A model generated the notes under the pieces. It was not told the DNA's origin. It saw only the letters and a list, made by a program, of their open reading frames with translations, and searched no databases. 64,000 bases of DNA from Chryseosolibacter sp035628595 (GTDB lineage Bacteria > Bacteroidota > Bacteroidia > Cytophagales > Cyclobacteriaceae), in assembly GCA_035628595.1 (NCBI GenBank), contig DASPJN010000143.1:1-64000 (forward strand), read 5' to 3'. A program made the translations under genes and the position numbers. Positions 35,182-43,072 of the stretch are shown piece by piece. The first letter of the stretch is position 1; each line of letters opens with the position of its first letter.

Positions 35182-35210
35182 GTTTATTTTATTAGTTATG
35201 TTTAAGAAGG

Positions 35211-35237
35211 GGTGGGTCGATAGGCTCACCTTTTTTT
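35211..35237 (+). terminator. Rho-independent terminator after ilvE
   Basis: GGTGGGTC (35211-35218) pairs with GGCTCACC (35223-35230) over 8 positions with two G-U pairs and a GATA loop, followed by seven T. Confidence 0.75.
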
Positions 35238-35253
35238 GTGGGATGTTGTGATC

Positions 35254-35515
35254 ATGCCGAGGGCGATGCCCACAGTTTTTATGGTCGCCCTTTCAGGGCT
35301 CGGCAATACAACTGCCCGATACTAGAATGTTTGTTAATCCAAATTATAACACGGATTACAAAATCCGATCGCCATAATTGTGACAGAATATTTAATCCTG
35401 ATTAAGCCATGAAGGGGCATTGATTTGTAACCCAGGACAGCGTCCTGGGTTATGCCTGAATTATGCCGGGCCCTGAAAGGGCGTCATTCATCTGCCGAGG
35501 GCATCGGCCTCGGTA
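35254..35515. repeat. Inverted palindromic repeat element (REP/MITE-like)
   Basis: Two arms of about 54 bases (35254-35307 and 35462-35515) are inverted copies of each other. Shared blocks include CCCTGAAAGGGCG, GGGCATCG and CCTCGG on the right strand. Each arm contains its own hairpin, GCCCTTTCAGGGC (35287-35299) and GCCCTGAAAGGGC (35470-35482). Between them lies a perfect hairpin, CCCAGGAC-AGC-GTCCTGGG (35431-35449). No transposase or ORF is inside. The structure resembles repetitive extragenic palindromes mobilised in trans by REP-associated (Y1) transposases; that link is inferred. This covers most of the gene-free stretch between ilvE and the next gene. Confidence 0.65.
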
Positions 35516-35556
35516 GGTGATTACCCATTGCTCACACGTGAATGCTTCAGACAAGA

Positions 35557-35585
35557 TTGGTGCTGATATCTTACCTTTATCTTTG
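35557..35585 (+). promoter_or_regulatory. Bacteroidota-type promoter of the small secreted protein gene
   Basis: TTG (35557-35559), an 18-base spacer and TATCTTTG (35578-35585) match the TTG-N17-23-TAnnTTTG consensus fully. The GTG start at 35598 is 12 bases downstream, so the leader would be very short. Confidence 0.6.
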
Positions 35586-35597
35586 TTATTAAAAATT

Positions 35598-36110
35598 GTG
35601 AAACTTAAAATTGCATTCGCCTTCGCTATGATCTACCTCGCCGTCATGTCAGCGCATGGGCAGAAACAACTCGTGTTGTTGAAAGGCGAAAAAGTGATCC
35701 TGCGATTATATCCCGGTGATGAGATCGTATGGAGAAACAAAGGCAGCAAACAAATCATGACGAGCTATGTAAATAATTTGTTTGAAGATCGGATTGTAAC
35801 GCATCGCGATACTATTCTTTTCTCAGAGATCGAGCGCCTATATTTCGAGCGACCATCCCTCTTGAATGTAATTGGCTCGCGATTGGTCGGCGCTGGCGTT
35901 TTGCTCTTCGCAGGCGACTTTCTCAATAACACCGTTATTCAAGGCAACAGCGCAAGTCTGGATAATGGCGTAACCACAGCTAGCATCGCCATGGTAGCGG
36001 CAGGTTTACCGATGGCATTGCTTCGAAAAAAATCGGAAAAGATCAACCATAAGTACCGGCTGCTGACCGTAACGAAAGGGTCGGGTTTTTACCAGCCCGA
36101 TCGGCGGTAA
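35598..36110 (+). CDS. Small secreted or membrane protein of unknown function
   Basis: I do not recognise the family. The 170-residue product starts best at GTG 35598, giving a clean signal peptide (KLKIAFAFAMIYLAVMSAHG, cleaved before QKQ). A GTG further upstream at 35517 lies inside the palindromic element and is rejected. The mature part begins LVLLKGEKVILRLYPGDEIV, a beta-rich segment, and contains two hydrophobic stretches (about 99-117 and 130-146), the second ending in LLRKKSEK. The region resembles proteins that carry a short beta domain before two membrane helices. Function unknown. Confidence 0.6.
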   Translation: MKLKIAFAFAMIYLAVMSAHGQKQLVLLKGEKVILRLYPGDEIVWRNKGSKQIMTSYVNNLFEDRIVTHRDTILFSEIERLYFERPSLLNVIGSRLVGAGVLLFAGDFLNNTVIQGNSASLDNGVTTASIAMVAAGLPMALLRKKSEKINHKYRLLTVTKGSGFYQPDRR

Positions 36111-36134
36111 AATATCCTTTTAGATATCAACTGA

Positions 36135-36162
36135 TTGGTTTCGCCGACGTTTGATATATTTG
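36135..36162 (+). promoter_or_regulatory. Bacteroidota-type promoter of prfB
   Basis: TTG (36135-36137), a 17-base spacer and TATATTTG (36155-36162) match TTG-N17-23-TAnnTTTG. The prfB ATG is at 36185. Confidence 0.6.
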
Positions 36163-36184
36163 CACGCACAATTAAAATTCAATC

Positions 36185-37286
36185 ATGACAACAGACCAGT
36201 TGAAAGACTTGAAGGCTCGTGTGAGCGCCTTGAGGAGGTATCTTTGACTACGATCGTAAGATCGTTGAAGTGAAAGACGAAGAGTTAATCACGCAACAAT
36301 CGGATTTTTGGAACAATCCGAAACAAGCTGAATCCATCCTGAAAAACCTAAGGGCCAAAAAACTCTGGACAGACGCCTACGAAAACGTTCAGAAACTCGT
36401 TGACGACCTTGAAGTCCTGAACGAATTTCACGAAGCCGGCGATGCAAGCGACGATGAGCTTGACAAAGAATACAAGCGCACAGCAAAAGCTGTGGAGGAA
36501 CTTGAATTCAAAAAGATGTTAAGCCAGGAAGAAGATCAATTAAGCGCTGCCATCGAAATCAACCCGGGAGCTGGTGGCACTGAAAGTCAGGACTGGGCCG
36601 AGATGCTTAATCGCATGTATATAATGTGGGGCGAAAAGAACGGCTATAAAGTTTCCCAGATCGACTATCAAAGCGGTGACGTTGCGGGCATCAAATCGGC
36701 TACCCTCGAGATCGACGGACCTTTCGCTTACGGAAAACTGAAGTCTGAAATCGGCGTTCACCGCCTGGTGCGGATCTCCCCATTCGATTCAAACGGGCGT
36801 CGACATACTTCCTTCGCTTCAATATTTGTGTATCCGGTCGTGGATGAAACGATCAACATCGAGATCAACCCGGCTGACATTGAAATACAGACTTCCCGTT
36901 CCGGTGGAGCCGGCGGGCAGAATGTGAACAAAGTTGAGACGAAGGTCCAGTTAACGCACAAGCCTACCGGAATCGTGATCGTCTGTCAGGTCGAAAGATC
37001 TCAACACGCGAACCGTGAACGCGCCATGCAGATGCTGAAGTCGCGGTTGTATCAGCTGGAAATGGAAAAGCGCAATGCGGCCCGCGATAAGATCGAAGCA
37101 GGTAAGATGAGAATTGATTTTGGATCCCAGATCCGTAACTACGTCTTGCATCCTTACAAGCTTGTGAAAGACGCGCGAACAGGCGTTGAACGCACCGATG
37201 CGCAGACTGTTCTTGATGGCGATCTCGATGATTTTATCAAAGCGTTTTTATTGGGTGCGCAGGAGGCAACCAGTCAAAACACTTGA
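36185..37286 (+). CDS. prfB: Peptide chain release factor 2 (programmed +1 frameshift)
   Basis: RF2 terminates translation at UGA and UAA. The first 20 codons from ATG 36185 end at an in-frame TGA (36245-36247); shifting +1 at CTT-T continues as GAC TAC and reads to 37286, giving about 366 residues, the normal RF2 length. The GGQ motif is in SRSGGAGGQNVNKVETKVQ, and the RF2-specific stop-codon tripeptide SPF is in RISPFDSNGRRH. Without the frameshift the N-terminal domain would be missing. The stop overlaps the TTG start of the MFS gene. The coordinates span both frames as a joined CDS. Confidence 0.95.
36233..36248 (+). promoter_or_regulatory. prfB programmed +1 frameshift site
   Basis: AGGAGG (36233-36238), TAT, then CTT TGA C (36242-36248) reproduces the classic RF2 autoregulatory site: an internal Shine-Dalgarno-like sequence three bases before a slippery CTT followed by UGA and C. 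Low RF2 slows termination and lets the ribosome slip +1, restoring RF2. Confidence 0.92.
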
Positions 37287-38458
37287 GTAACAAATCGGAA
37301 GGAAGAATCTACACCAGGCAATTCTGGTTATTGTGTTTAAGCTCGCTCTTGTTCTTTGCGAGTTTCAACATGCTAATCCCGGAATTGCCTTCTTATTTAA
37401 CCTCCCTCGGCGGCGAAGATTATAAGGGCCTTATCATTTCTCTTTTTACAGTCACCGCTTTAATCTCAAGACCGTTCAGTGGGAAGCTGGCCGATAAAGT
37501 CGGGCGTGTTCCCGTTGTGATGTTTGGCGCGATGGTTTGTCTTGTGTGCAGCATTATTTATCCGATCGTTACAACAGTTGCCGGATTCTTTTTGCTGCGA
37601 CTTGTTCACGGCTTTTCAACAGGCTTCACACCTACAGGACAGGCGGCGTATTTGTCCGATATTATTCCGACAGAGAAACGCGGCGAAGCAATGGGTTTTC
37701 TCGGCACAGCTGGTACCATGGGAATGGCAGGCGGTCCGGCAATAGGCGGATTACTCGCAAATCAATTTGGAATCAATGCTGTGTTTTATTGCTCTTCGTT
37801 TTTCGCGCTATTGGCGATCATCGTTTTGTTAAACATCAAAGAAACTGTTCTAAAGAAACATCGCTTTAGCATTGGTTTATTGAAGATCCGCAGACACGAT
37901 CTTTTTGAGCCACGTGTCATTGTTCCATGCTTTGTAATGGCACTGTGCGCCTACGCTTACGGAGCGCTTTACACCATCATCCCCGATTTTGGTGAATACG
38001 TCGGCATCCGTAATAAGGGTTTGTTATTTACCTACTTCACAGTCGCGTCATTTTTAATTCGAATTATAGGCGGAAAAGCTTCAGATCGTTATGGCCGACG
38101 ACCAATACTCATGATATCAAGTTTGGCGATTACCATTGCCATGACGATCATCGGGTTCGCGGAAACGGAAGCACAGCTTATTATAGGTGTTTCTTTGTAC
38201 GGCCTCGCACAAGGCGCTACTTCACCGACGTTGCTCGCTTGGGCTACCGATCTCAGCGACGTCAAATACAAAGGACGGGGACTCTCAACACTTTATATGT
38301 TTATGGAACTCGGAATTGGAATTGGTGCATTTGCGTCAGGATTTGTGTACAGCAATAAACCGGAAAACTTTTTAATCACCTTTGTGATTTCTGCCGGCCT
38401 GTCATTCATAGCCTTTGTATATTTAGTGTTATCCAGGAGACCACGGAATGCATCATGA
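37283..38458 (+). CDS. MFS transporter
   Basis: The 391-residue protein has twelve predicted helices. The conserved loop between helices 2 and 3 reads GKLADKVGRVPVV (about 71-83), and the matching loop in the second half is GKASDRYGRRPIL. It belongs to the drug:proton antiporter-type major facilitator family; the substrate is unknown. Translation starts at TTG 37283, which overlaps the prfB TGA as TTGA, because the next ATG is within helix 1. It is coupled to prfB and to the next gene, whose ATG overlaps its stop. Confidence 0.9.
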   Translation: MSNKSEGRIYTRQFWLLCLSSLLFFASFNMLIPELPSYLTSLGGEDYKGLIISLFTVTALISRPFSGKLADKVGRVPVVMFGAMVCLVCSIIYPIVTTVAGFFLLRLVHGFSTGFTPTGQAAYLSDIIPTEKRGEAMGFLGTAGTMGMAGGPAIGGLLANQFGINAVFYCSSFFALLAIIVLLNIKETVLKKHRFSIGLLKIRRHDLFEPRVIVPCFVMALCAYAYGALYTIIPDFGEYVGIRNKGLLFTYFTVASFLIRIIGGKASDRYGRRPILMISSLAITIAMTIIGFAETEAQLIIGVSLYGLAQGATSPTLLAWATDLSDVKYKGRGLSTLYMFMELGIGIGAFASGFVYSNKPENFLITFVISAGLSFIAFVYLVLSRRPRNAS

Positions 38459-39129
38459 AAAAAATATTTCTTATTGTCTTTGTTCTTGTTTCGGTAGGCG
38501 AGCTCCTGTCTGAGTTCATTGATTACCCTTTACTGCATACGATCTGCAAGCCGCTGATCATGATCTCACTGATCGCGTATTACATGAGCGCAACCACCGA
38601 CAGGTCGATTGTTGTGATAGGGGCGATGCTGTTTTCTCTTGCGGGGGATGTTCTCTTAATGAATGATAATTATTTTATCGCGGGACTCGTGGCTTTCCTA
38701 ACCGCACACATCTTATACATTTTTGCTTACAGACAACATCAAGGAGTCGAACAAACAAACAGTTTGCGCGGTGTCCATCGGATCAGGCTTGCGTTTCCAA
38801 TCTTACTCGCAGGAAGCGGTTTGGTTGTCGTTTTGTATCCCGTGCTTGGCGATTTGAAAATACCTGTCATCATTTACGCCGGCGTAATTTCGTTTATGGC
38901 ATTGACTGCATTGTTCCGCTATGGACGCACCAACACTGCGAGTTTTTGGCTCGTGTTCTTCGGCGCCTTGTTGTTCATGATCTCTGATTCAATCCTCGCG
39001 ATCAATCGCTTTCTTACCGAATTACCGCTAAGCGGATTCTGGATCATGCTCACCTATATCTCAGCGCAGTATCTCATTGCTGCCGGACTGTTACGGCATG
39101 AAGAAAGTGTCAGTTCCCAACTGGCTTAA
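38455..39129 (+). CDS. Lysoplasmalogenase family protein (YhhN/TMEM86-like)
   Basis: The 224-residue membrane protein has about eight hydrophobic segments. It carries the family signatures CKPLIMISLIAYY, FSLAGDVLLM (conserved GD, about 62-71) and FGALLFMISDSILAINRF (conserved SD). TMEM86 proteins hydrolyse the vinyl ether bond of lysoplasmalogens; bacterial members are less studied. Its ATG overlaps the MFS stop by 4 bases, so it is the last gene of the prfB operon, ending at a bidirectional terminator. Confidence 0.88.
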   Translation: MKKIFLIVFVLVSVGELLSEFIDYPLLHTICKPLIMISLIAYYMSATTDRSIVVIGAMLFSLAGDVLLMNDNYFIAGLVAFLTAHILYIFAYRQHQGVEQTNSLRGVHRIRLAFPILLAGSGLVVVLYPVLGDLKIPVIIYAGVISFMALTALFRYGRTNTASFWLVFFGALLFMISDSILAINRFLTELPLSGFWIMLTYISAQYLIAAGLLRHEESVSSQLA

Positions 39130-39131
39130 CA

Positions 39132-39160
39132 CAAAAAAAGTCACCCGAAGGTGACTCTTT
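39132..39160. terminator. Bidirectional terminator between convergent genes
   Basis: GTCACC (39140-39145), loop CGAA and GGTGAC (39150-39155) form a stable hairpin. It is preceded by a run of seven A and followed by TCTTT, so it can serve the lysoplasmalogenase gene on the plus strand and the GIN-domain gene on the minus strand. Confidence 0.75.
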
Positions 39161-39180
39161 AGTATATCGCAGGCACGGGA

Positions 39181-39993
39181 TTACAATTTCCGGAGTTTGC
39201 CGCTGCCCGATGCATTGCTGTTAACTTTTTTCGGATCTCCTTTGTAAGACACCGTTCCACTTCCGGTAATTGACGCGTCGATCTCGTTTTTAACATTTAC
39301 CTCGGCATCGCCCGACCCAGAGATCTGTACCTCAGAAATATTTGTAGTCATCTCAGCAGCCAGTACTTTTCCTGAGCCGCTGATTTTTATTTCTGTTTCA
39401 TCGGCCGAACCTGACGCTGTGATCTCGCCAGAACCTGAAACGCCAAACTTCGCTTTCTTTGCAACAGTCAGGTTGAGATCTACGCCTCCTGATCCGCTTA
39501 CACTGCTCTTGTAGCTGTCGCAATTTCCTTTAAGAGTGATTTCACCCGATCCGGAAACATCTGCATCAATCTCGCCTTTTGCATCGATCTCAATTGTCAG
39601 CGACCCGGATCCGCTTACATTCATCTTAAAATCAGTCGCCGAAAATTTACTTTGACCAATGGCATCGCCGGATCCGCTTACATTCACACCTTCGAGAGAA
39701 GCTACAGTTACGTAAACTGTGATCTTCTCGTTGTCGGAACTCCAGTCATTCCACTTTTCTTCTTTTTCGATCACGAGCCTGTTGTCTTCAACTTTCGTTT
39801 CAATTTTCGCGATAGCATCCTTATCTCCTTCGATTTCTACTTTTTGCGGAGAGCCTTGCTTGATATACAGCTTACCGGCTACGCGGAATCCGATTTTTGT
39901 GAACGTGCCAACATTTCTCGTTTCACGCTGTTGGGCAAAGGTGCACGACGTGATGAAGATTATCAGAAAGCTTAAAAGAACGTATTTTTTCAT
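39181..39993 (-). CDS. GIN domain-containing protein (DUF2807, head GIN)
   Basis: The 270-residue exported protein has a signal sequence ending ITSC or TFA-QQ, so it may be a lipoprotein. The GIN domain (putative auto-transporter adhesin head) is recognisable from TFTKIGFRVAGKLYIKQG and from nine copies of a [VI][ST]GSG motif spaced by about 18-23 residues, as in a beta-solenoid where each turn ends in the SGSG corner. The family is very common in Bacteroidota; its function is unknown. It is divergent from yigZ. Confidence 0.9.
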   Translation of the reverse strand: MKKYVLLSFLIIFITSCTFAQQRETRNVGTFTKIGFRVAGKLYIKQGSPQKVEIEGDKDAIAKIETKVEDNRLVIEKEEKWNDWSSDNEKITVYVTVASLEGVNVSGSGDAIGQSKFSATDFKMNVSGSGSLTIEIDAKGEIDADVSGSGEITLKGNCDSYKSSVSGSGGVDLNLTVAKKAKFGVSGSGEITASGSADETEIKISGSGKVLAAEMTTNISEVQISGSGDAEVNVKNEIDASITGSGTVSYKGDPKKVNSNASGSGKLRKL

Positions 39994-40039
39994 AATTCGA
40001 TAGTTGATTCAGGGTATAGACCAGCAAAATACACACAGG

Positions 40040-40070
40040 TTGCATCTGCGTTAAGGTATTCTTTTCTTTG
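40040..40070 (+). promoter_or_regulatory. Candidate promoter of yigZ
   Basis: TTG (40040-40042), a 20-base spacer and TTTCTTTG (40063-40070) give seven of eight matches to the -7 consensus with correct spacing. The ATG is at 40098. Confidence 0.4.
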
Positions 40071-40097
40071 ACGCAAATTTGTGTGAAACCGTTACAA

Positions 40098-40721
40098 ATG
40101 GCCGTGTTTTCTTTCAGAACAATAAGCACTCCGGCTGAGGGGTCGTACAAAGAGAAGGGCAGTAAGTTCCTGGCGTTTGCCTATCCGGTTGAAAATGAAA
40201 CGGATATTAAAGAACGGATCACATTACTAAAGAAGCAGTTTTTCGACGCCCGTCATCATTGTTACGCCTGGGTGTTGGGCGCTGACAGGAAGCATGTTCG
40301 CGCGGCCGATGATGGCGAGCCCAACCACAGTGCAGGCGACCCAATCCTGGGACAGATTCGTTCCAAAGAATTAACGAACGTGCTGGTTGTTGTCGTCCGA
40401 TATTTTGGAGGGGTGAAACTTGGCATTGGAGGTTTGATCGCAGCCTATAAAACTGCTGCAGAAGATGCGTTAAACAACGCTATAATATTAGAGAAGGAGG
40501 TGTTTGCCAGCTTGCGTCTGATCTACGATTTTTCCGCGACACCAGAAGTAATGAAGCTTGTGAAGGAATTTTCGATGTCAATCATTGGCGAATCGTACAA
40601 CGAAAAGGCTGAAATCGATCTACGGTTTCCGCTAAGGATCGAAAACCAGATTCGGGAGAAATTGCAAATTTTGACTGCGATGGGAGCAAAGATTTCCGTA
40701 AATGATACTGTAACGGAGTAA
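40098..40721 (+). CDS. YigZ family protein (IMPACT-like)
   Basis: Members pair an UPF0029 (IMPACT) N-terminal domain with a C-terminal ferredoxin-like domain. Signature segments are GSKFLAFAYPV, FDARHHCYAWVLG, DDGEPNHSAGDPILGQI and VVVRYFGGVKLGIGGL, all in the expected order. The molecular function is not established; eukaryotic IMPACT regulates translation via GCN1. ATG 40098 (207 residues) is preferred over an in-frame TTG 30 bases upstream that overlaps the promoter-like box. Confidence 0.92.
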   Translation: MAVFSFRTISTPAEGSYKEKGSKFLAFAYPVENETDIKERITLLKKQFFDARHHCYAWVLGADRKHVRAADDGEPNHSAGDPILGQIRSKELTNVLVVVVRYFGGVKLGIGGLIAAYKTAAEDALNNAIILEKEVFASLRLIYDFSATPEVMKLVKEFSMSIIGESYNEKAEIDLRFPLRIENQIREKLQILTAMGAKISVNDTVTE

Positions 40722-40799
40722 ACGGGCGACCCAACACAGTTTATCGACCGACTCAAGAGCCAAGACAAACACCTCACAAGTGGGCTGGGAGCCGGGCAA

Positions 40800-41115
40800 A
40801 AGTAACTGAACGCCACGCCAAAGTAATTGAGCGCCAGGAAAAAGTATTTGAACGCTAGGAAAAAGTAACTGAACGCCAGGAAAAAGTATTTGGACGCCAG
40901 GAAAAAGTAACTGAGCGCTAGGAAAAAGTAATTGAACGCCAGGCAAAAGCATTTTGATAGCCCGTAAAAAGTATCTGATAGCACCTAAAAAGCATCTGAT
41001 AGCTCGTAAAAAGTATCTGGTAGCGCCTAAAAAGAATCTGGTAGTGCCTAAAAAGTATCTGATAGCGCCTAAAGAGTATCTGGTAGTGCTTAAAAAGTAT
41101 CTGATAGCTCGTAAA
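40800..41115. repeat. 21-bp tandem repeat array (15 units, two subtypes)
   Basis: Seven type-A units close to AAGTAACTGAACGCCAGGAAA (40800-40946) are followed by eight type-B units close to AAGTATCTGATAGCGCCTAAA (40947-41115). All are 21 bases except the first B unit (40947-40968), which has one extra T. The A and B units share AAGTA, TGA, GC and AAA. Because the period is a multiple of three, several frames are open on the minus strand (heptads such as FLAFSYF, PGVQLLF, LGAIRYF) and one on part of the plus strand. No start signal or homology picks one frame, so I do not call a gene. The rest of the gene-free stretch 40722-41302 shows nothing else clear. Confidence 0.9.
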
Positions 41116-41302
41116 AAGACACTGCCCAAAATTCTGCTGAGTCTGTTCTATAAACTGTGTCAGTACAAAAGTCAAAAACTAGTTTAGTATTTTCAGGCTG
41201 TTGAGCAAACCGGATTCAGGCTCTGCTTGGAAGCAGCTGCGCAGGCATAACGCAACAGACTCCAAATGTTAGCTTTCAGCCCAATCAGTAGCCATCCGGA
41301 AA

Positions 41303-42034
41303 TCACACCCCCAGCACCTCTTTTACCCTCGCGTACCCGGACTTGCTCAGCGGAACTTTTGCACCGTTTTTTAATACGGCAATGTGAGTATCCTTTTCAA
41401 GTGGCTCAATCCGCGTAAGCTGAGAAAGCTGCAGCAGGTAAGATCGGTGAACACGAACAAATTGCGAGGCATCCAGTGATTTCTCATAAAAGCTCATGGT
41501 CTTCTTTTTCAGGAACATTTCTTTGGCGGTGAAAATTTTCACGTAGTCGTCGTAGGCCTCCATGTAAAAGATCTCATGGACGGGAATAATCCTAATGTTG
41601 CCGCCTTCGCGAATCACAATTCGATTACGCTCTTCAGGTTGTCTTACTTCTTCTGCTAACATTGTTGAAGGATTGTTTGCCTGAAGCTTCTGTTGTCTCC
41701 ACTTTTGAATGGCTTTATCAAAACGATCTTTATTAAAAGGTTTGAGCAAATAGTCGATCGCGTGAGATTCAAAAGCTTTAATGGCGTACTCATCGAATGC
41801 AGTTGTGAAAATGACAGAAGGTGGGTTTTCAATTAACTCAAGCATCTCGAAACCGTTGATCTTAGGCATCTGGATATCCAGAAAAATCAAATCGGGTTTA
41901 TGTTGTGTGATCGCTTTCACCCCTTCGAAGCCGTCGTTACACTCCTGGACTACTTCAAGTTCCGGATAGGCCCGGAGGTATTCCAGGACGATGGTTCTTG
42001 CAAGCGGCTCGTCGTCGATGATGATTACTTTCAT
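41303..42034 (-). CDS. LytTR family response regulator
   Basis: The 243-residue regulator has an N-terminal receiver domain with acidic pocket Asp7/Asp8, phosphoacceptor Asp53 (FLDIQMP), Thr in FTTAFDE and Lys in LLKPF. A C-terminal LytTR DNA-binding domain (about 140-243) follows, with IFYMEAYDDYVKIF and FVRVHRSYLL. Its start overlaps the stop of the sensor kinase by one base. It is the output of the LiaF-like/DUF4288/kinase operon. Confidence 0.95.
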   Translation of the reverse strand: MKVIIIDDEPLARTIVLEYLRAYPELEVVQECNDGFEGVKAITQHKPDLIFLDIQMPKINGFEMLELIENPPSVIFTTAFDEYAIKAFESHAIDYLLKPFNKDRFDKAIQKWRQQKLQANNPSTMLAEEVRQPEERNRIVIREGGNIRIIPVHEIFYMEAYDDYVKIFTAKEMFLKKKTMSFYEKSLDASQFVRVHRSYLLQLSQLTRIEPLEKDTHIAVLKNGAKVPLSKSGYARVKEVLGV

Positions 42035-43065
42035 TATAATACTTGTGGAATTTTGAGTTGTGTTATAAATGTAGAGTCCTTTTGTTTTGTTACAACAAGA
42101 TCGTGGCGCGCGAAGAGAAGGTAGAGCCGTCGTTGGACGGATGCAAGTCCGAAGCCTGTCCCTTCTTTTCGTGCTGTTGTGTGAGGGTCGAATGGATTTG
42201 TGATTTCGATCGCCAGGTTTCCGCCATCAACGATCGCTGTGATCGTGATCGTTATCTCGCCGATCGTATCATAGAGTCCGAACTTGATTGCGTTCTCTAC
42301 CACAGGTTGAAGAAGCAATGATGGCAATTTCATGTCCCTTGCATCTGCACTTGCGTTGACAACGGTTTGCAAACGGTGTCCGAATCGCACTTTTTCAATG
42401 TCAAGATAAAGCTGCAGCTGGACTAGTTCCGCGTCGAGGGCGACGAGTTGCTGCTCATCCCGCTTGAGCGTTCCACGCAGGAAATCCGAAAGTTGCTGGA
42501 TCATTCGTCTTGCTTCCTCCGGTTTTGTGCCAGCAAGGGCGCTGATAGAGTTGAGGCTATTAAAAAGAAAATGCGGTTGCAGTTGTTGCCTCAGAGTAGC
42601 GAGCTCTGCTTCGCGGGCAAGTTTTTCATTCGTGTGTCTGCGTATTTCTGATTCCTGTTGCTCGTTGATCACCGACCAAAGCCAAGTTATTGTCGAAATA
42701 AAGCTGATCATAAACCACGCAAAAATACATCGCAACATAAATGTCTCCCGAAAGAAGCCGATGTATGCTGCATCGTTCGAAACGAAATCGCCGGCGAGCA
42801 GCTGCGTGGCATAGATCGTTATGATCGCCAACACAATGCTATAGCCAAGTCGCAACGATTGGTTGGATGTGTAATATCGCAGGCCGTTCACCATCGCGTA
42901 CGAGCTGCATCCAATTAACAAGTTTGTGAGCAATGCATCTCTCCACGACCATGCAAGAGGGAGGCCTGCCGGGTAGAATAGAAGAAATGTTTGAATCGCT
43001 GTCCATGCAGATAGCCATGCTAGAAACATGGCTATCATTTTTCGATGTGACTGGATTTTAAACAT
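42034..43065 (-). CDS. LytS/YehU-type sensor histidine kinase
   Basis: The 343-residue protein has four predicted transmembrane helices (about 10-130), a coiled linker, the His_kinase domain with phosphoacceptor His165 in LQPHFLFNSLNSI, and a HATPase with PVVENAIKFG and GTGFGLASV. This is the 5TM-less four-helix layout frequent in Bacteroidota LytTR systems. No periplasmic sensor domain is visible, so the signal is probably sensed in the membrane or via the co-encoded LiaF-like protein. Confidence 0.93.
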   Translation of the reverse strand: MFKIQSHRKMIAMFLAWLSAWTAIQTFLLFYPAGLPLAWSWRDALLTNLLIGCSSYAMVNGLRYYTSNQSLRLGYSIVLAIITIYATQLLAGDFVSNDAAYIGFFRETFMLRCIFAWFMISFISTITWLWSVINEQQESEIRRHTNEKLAREAELATLRQQLQPHFLFNSLNSISALAGTKPEEARRMIQQLSDFLRGTLKRDEQQLVALDAELVQLQLYLDIEKVRFGHRLQTVVNASADARDMKLPSLLLQPVVENAIKFGLYDTIGEITITITAIVDGGNLAIEITNPFDPHTTARKEGTGFGLASVQRRLYLLFARHDLVVTKQKDSTFITQLKIPQVL

Positions 43066-43072
43066 CAGGATT

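Noticed and set aside
35517..35597. N-terminal extension of the small secreted protein from GTG 35517
   Set aside because: It starts inside the palindromic element and before the promoter, and would hide the signal peptide. GTG 35598 is better.
36239..36246. TATCTTTG inside prfB as a -7 promoter box
   Set aside because: It is part of the frameshift site, and there is no TTG at 17-23 bases upstream; the real promoter-like pair is at 36135-36162.
40800..41115. CRISPR array
   Set aside because: The 21-base units are directly adjacent with no unique spacers, the repeats are diverged, and there are no cas genes.
40523..41129. Overlapping minus-strand heptad-repeat ORFs of 153 and 165 residues, and a plus-strand one at 40954-41187
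   Set aside because: All are open only because the repeat period is a multiple of three. None has a promoter, a recognisable start context or a homologous domain, and they contradict each other in frame.
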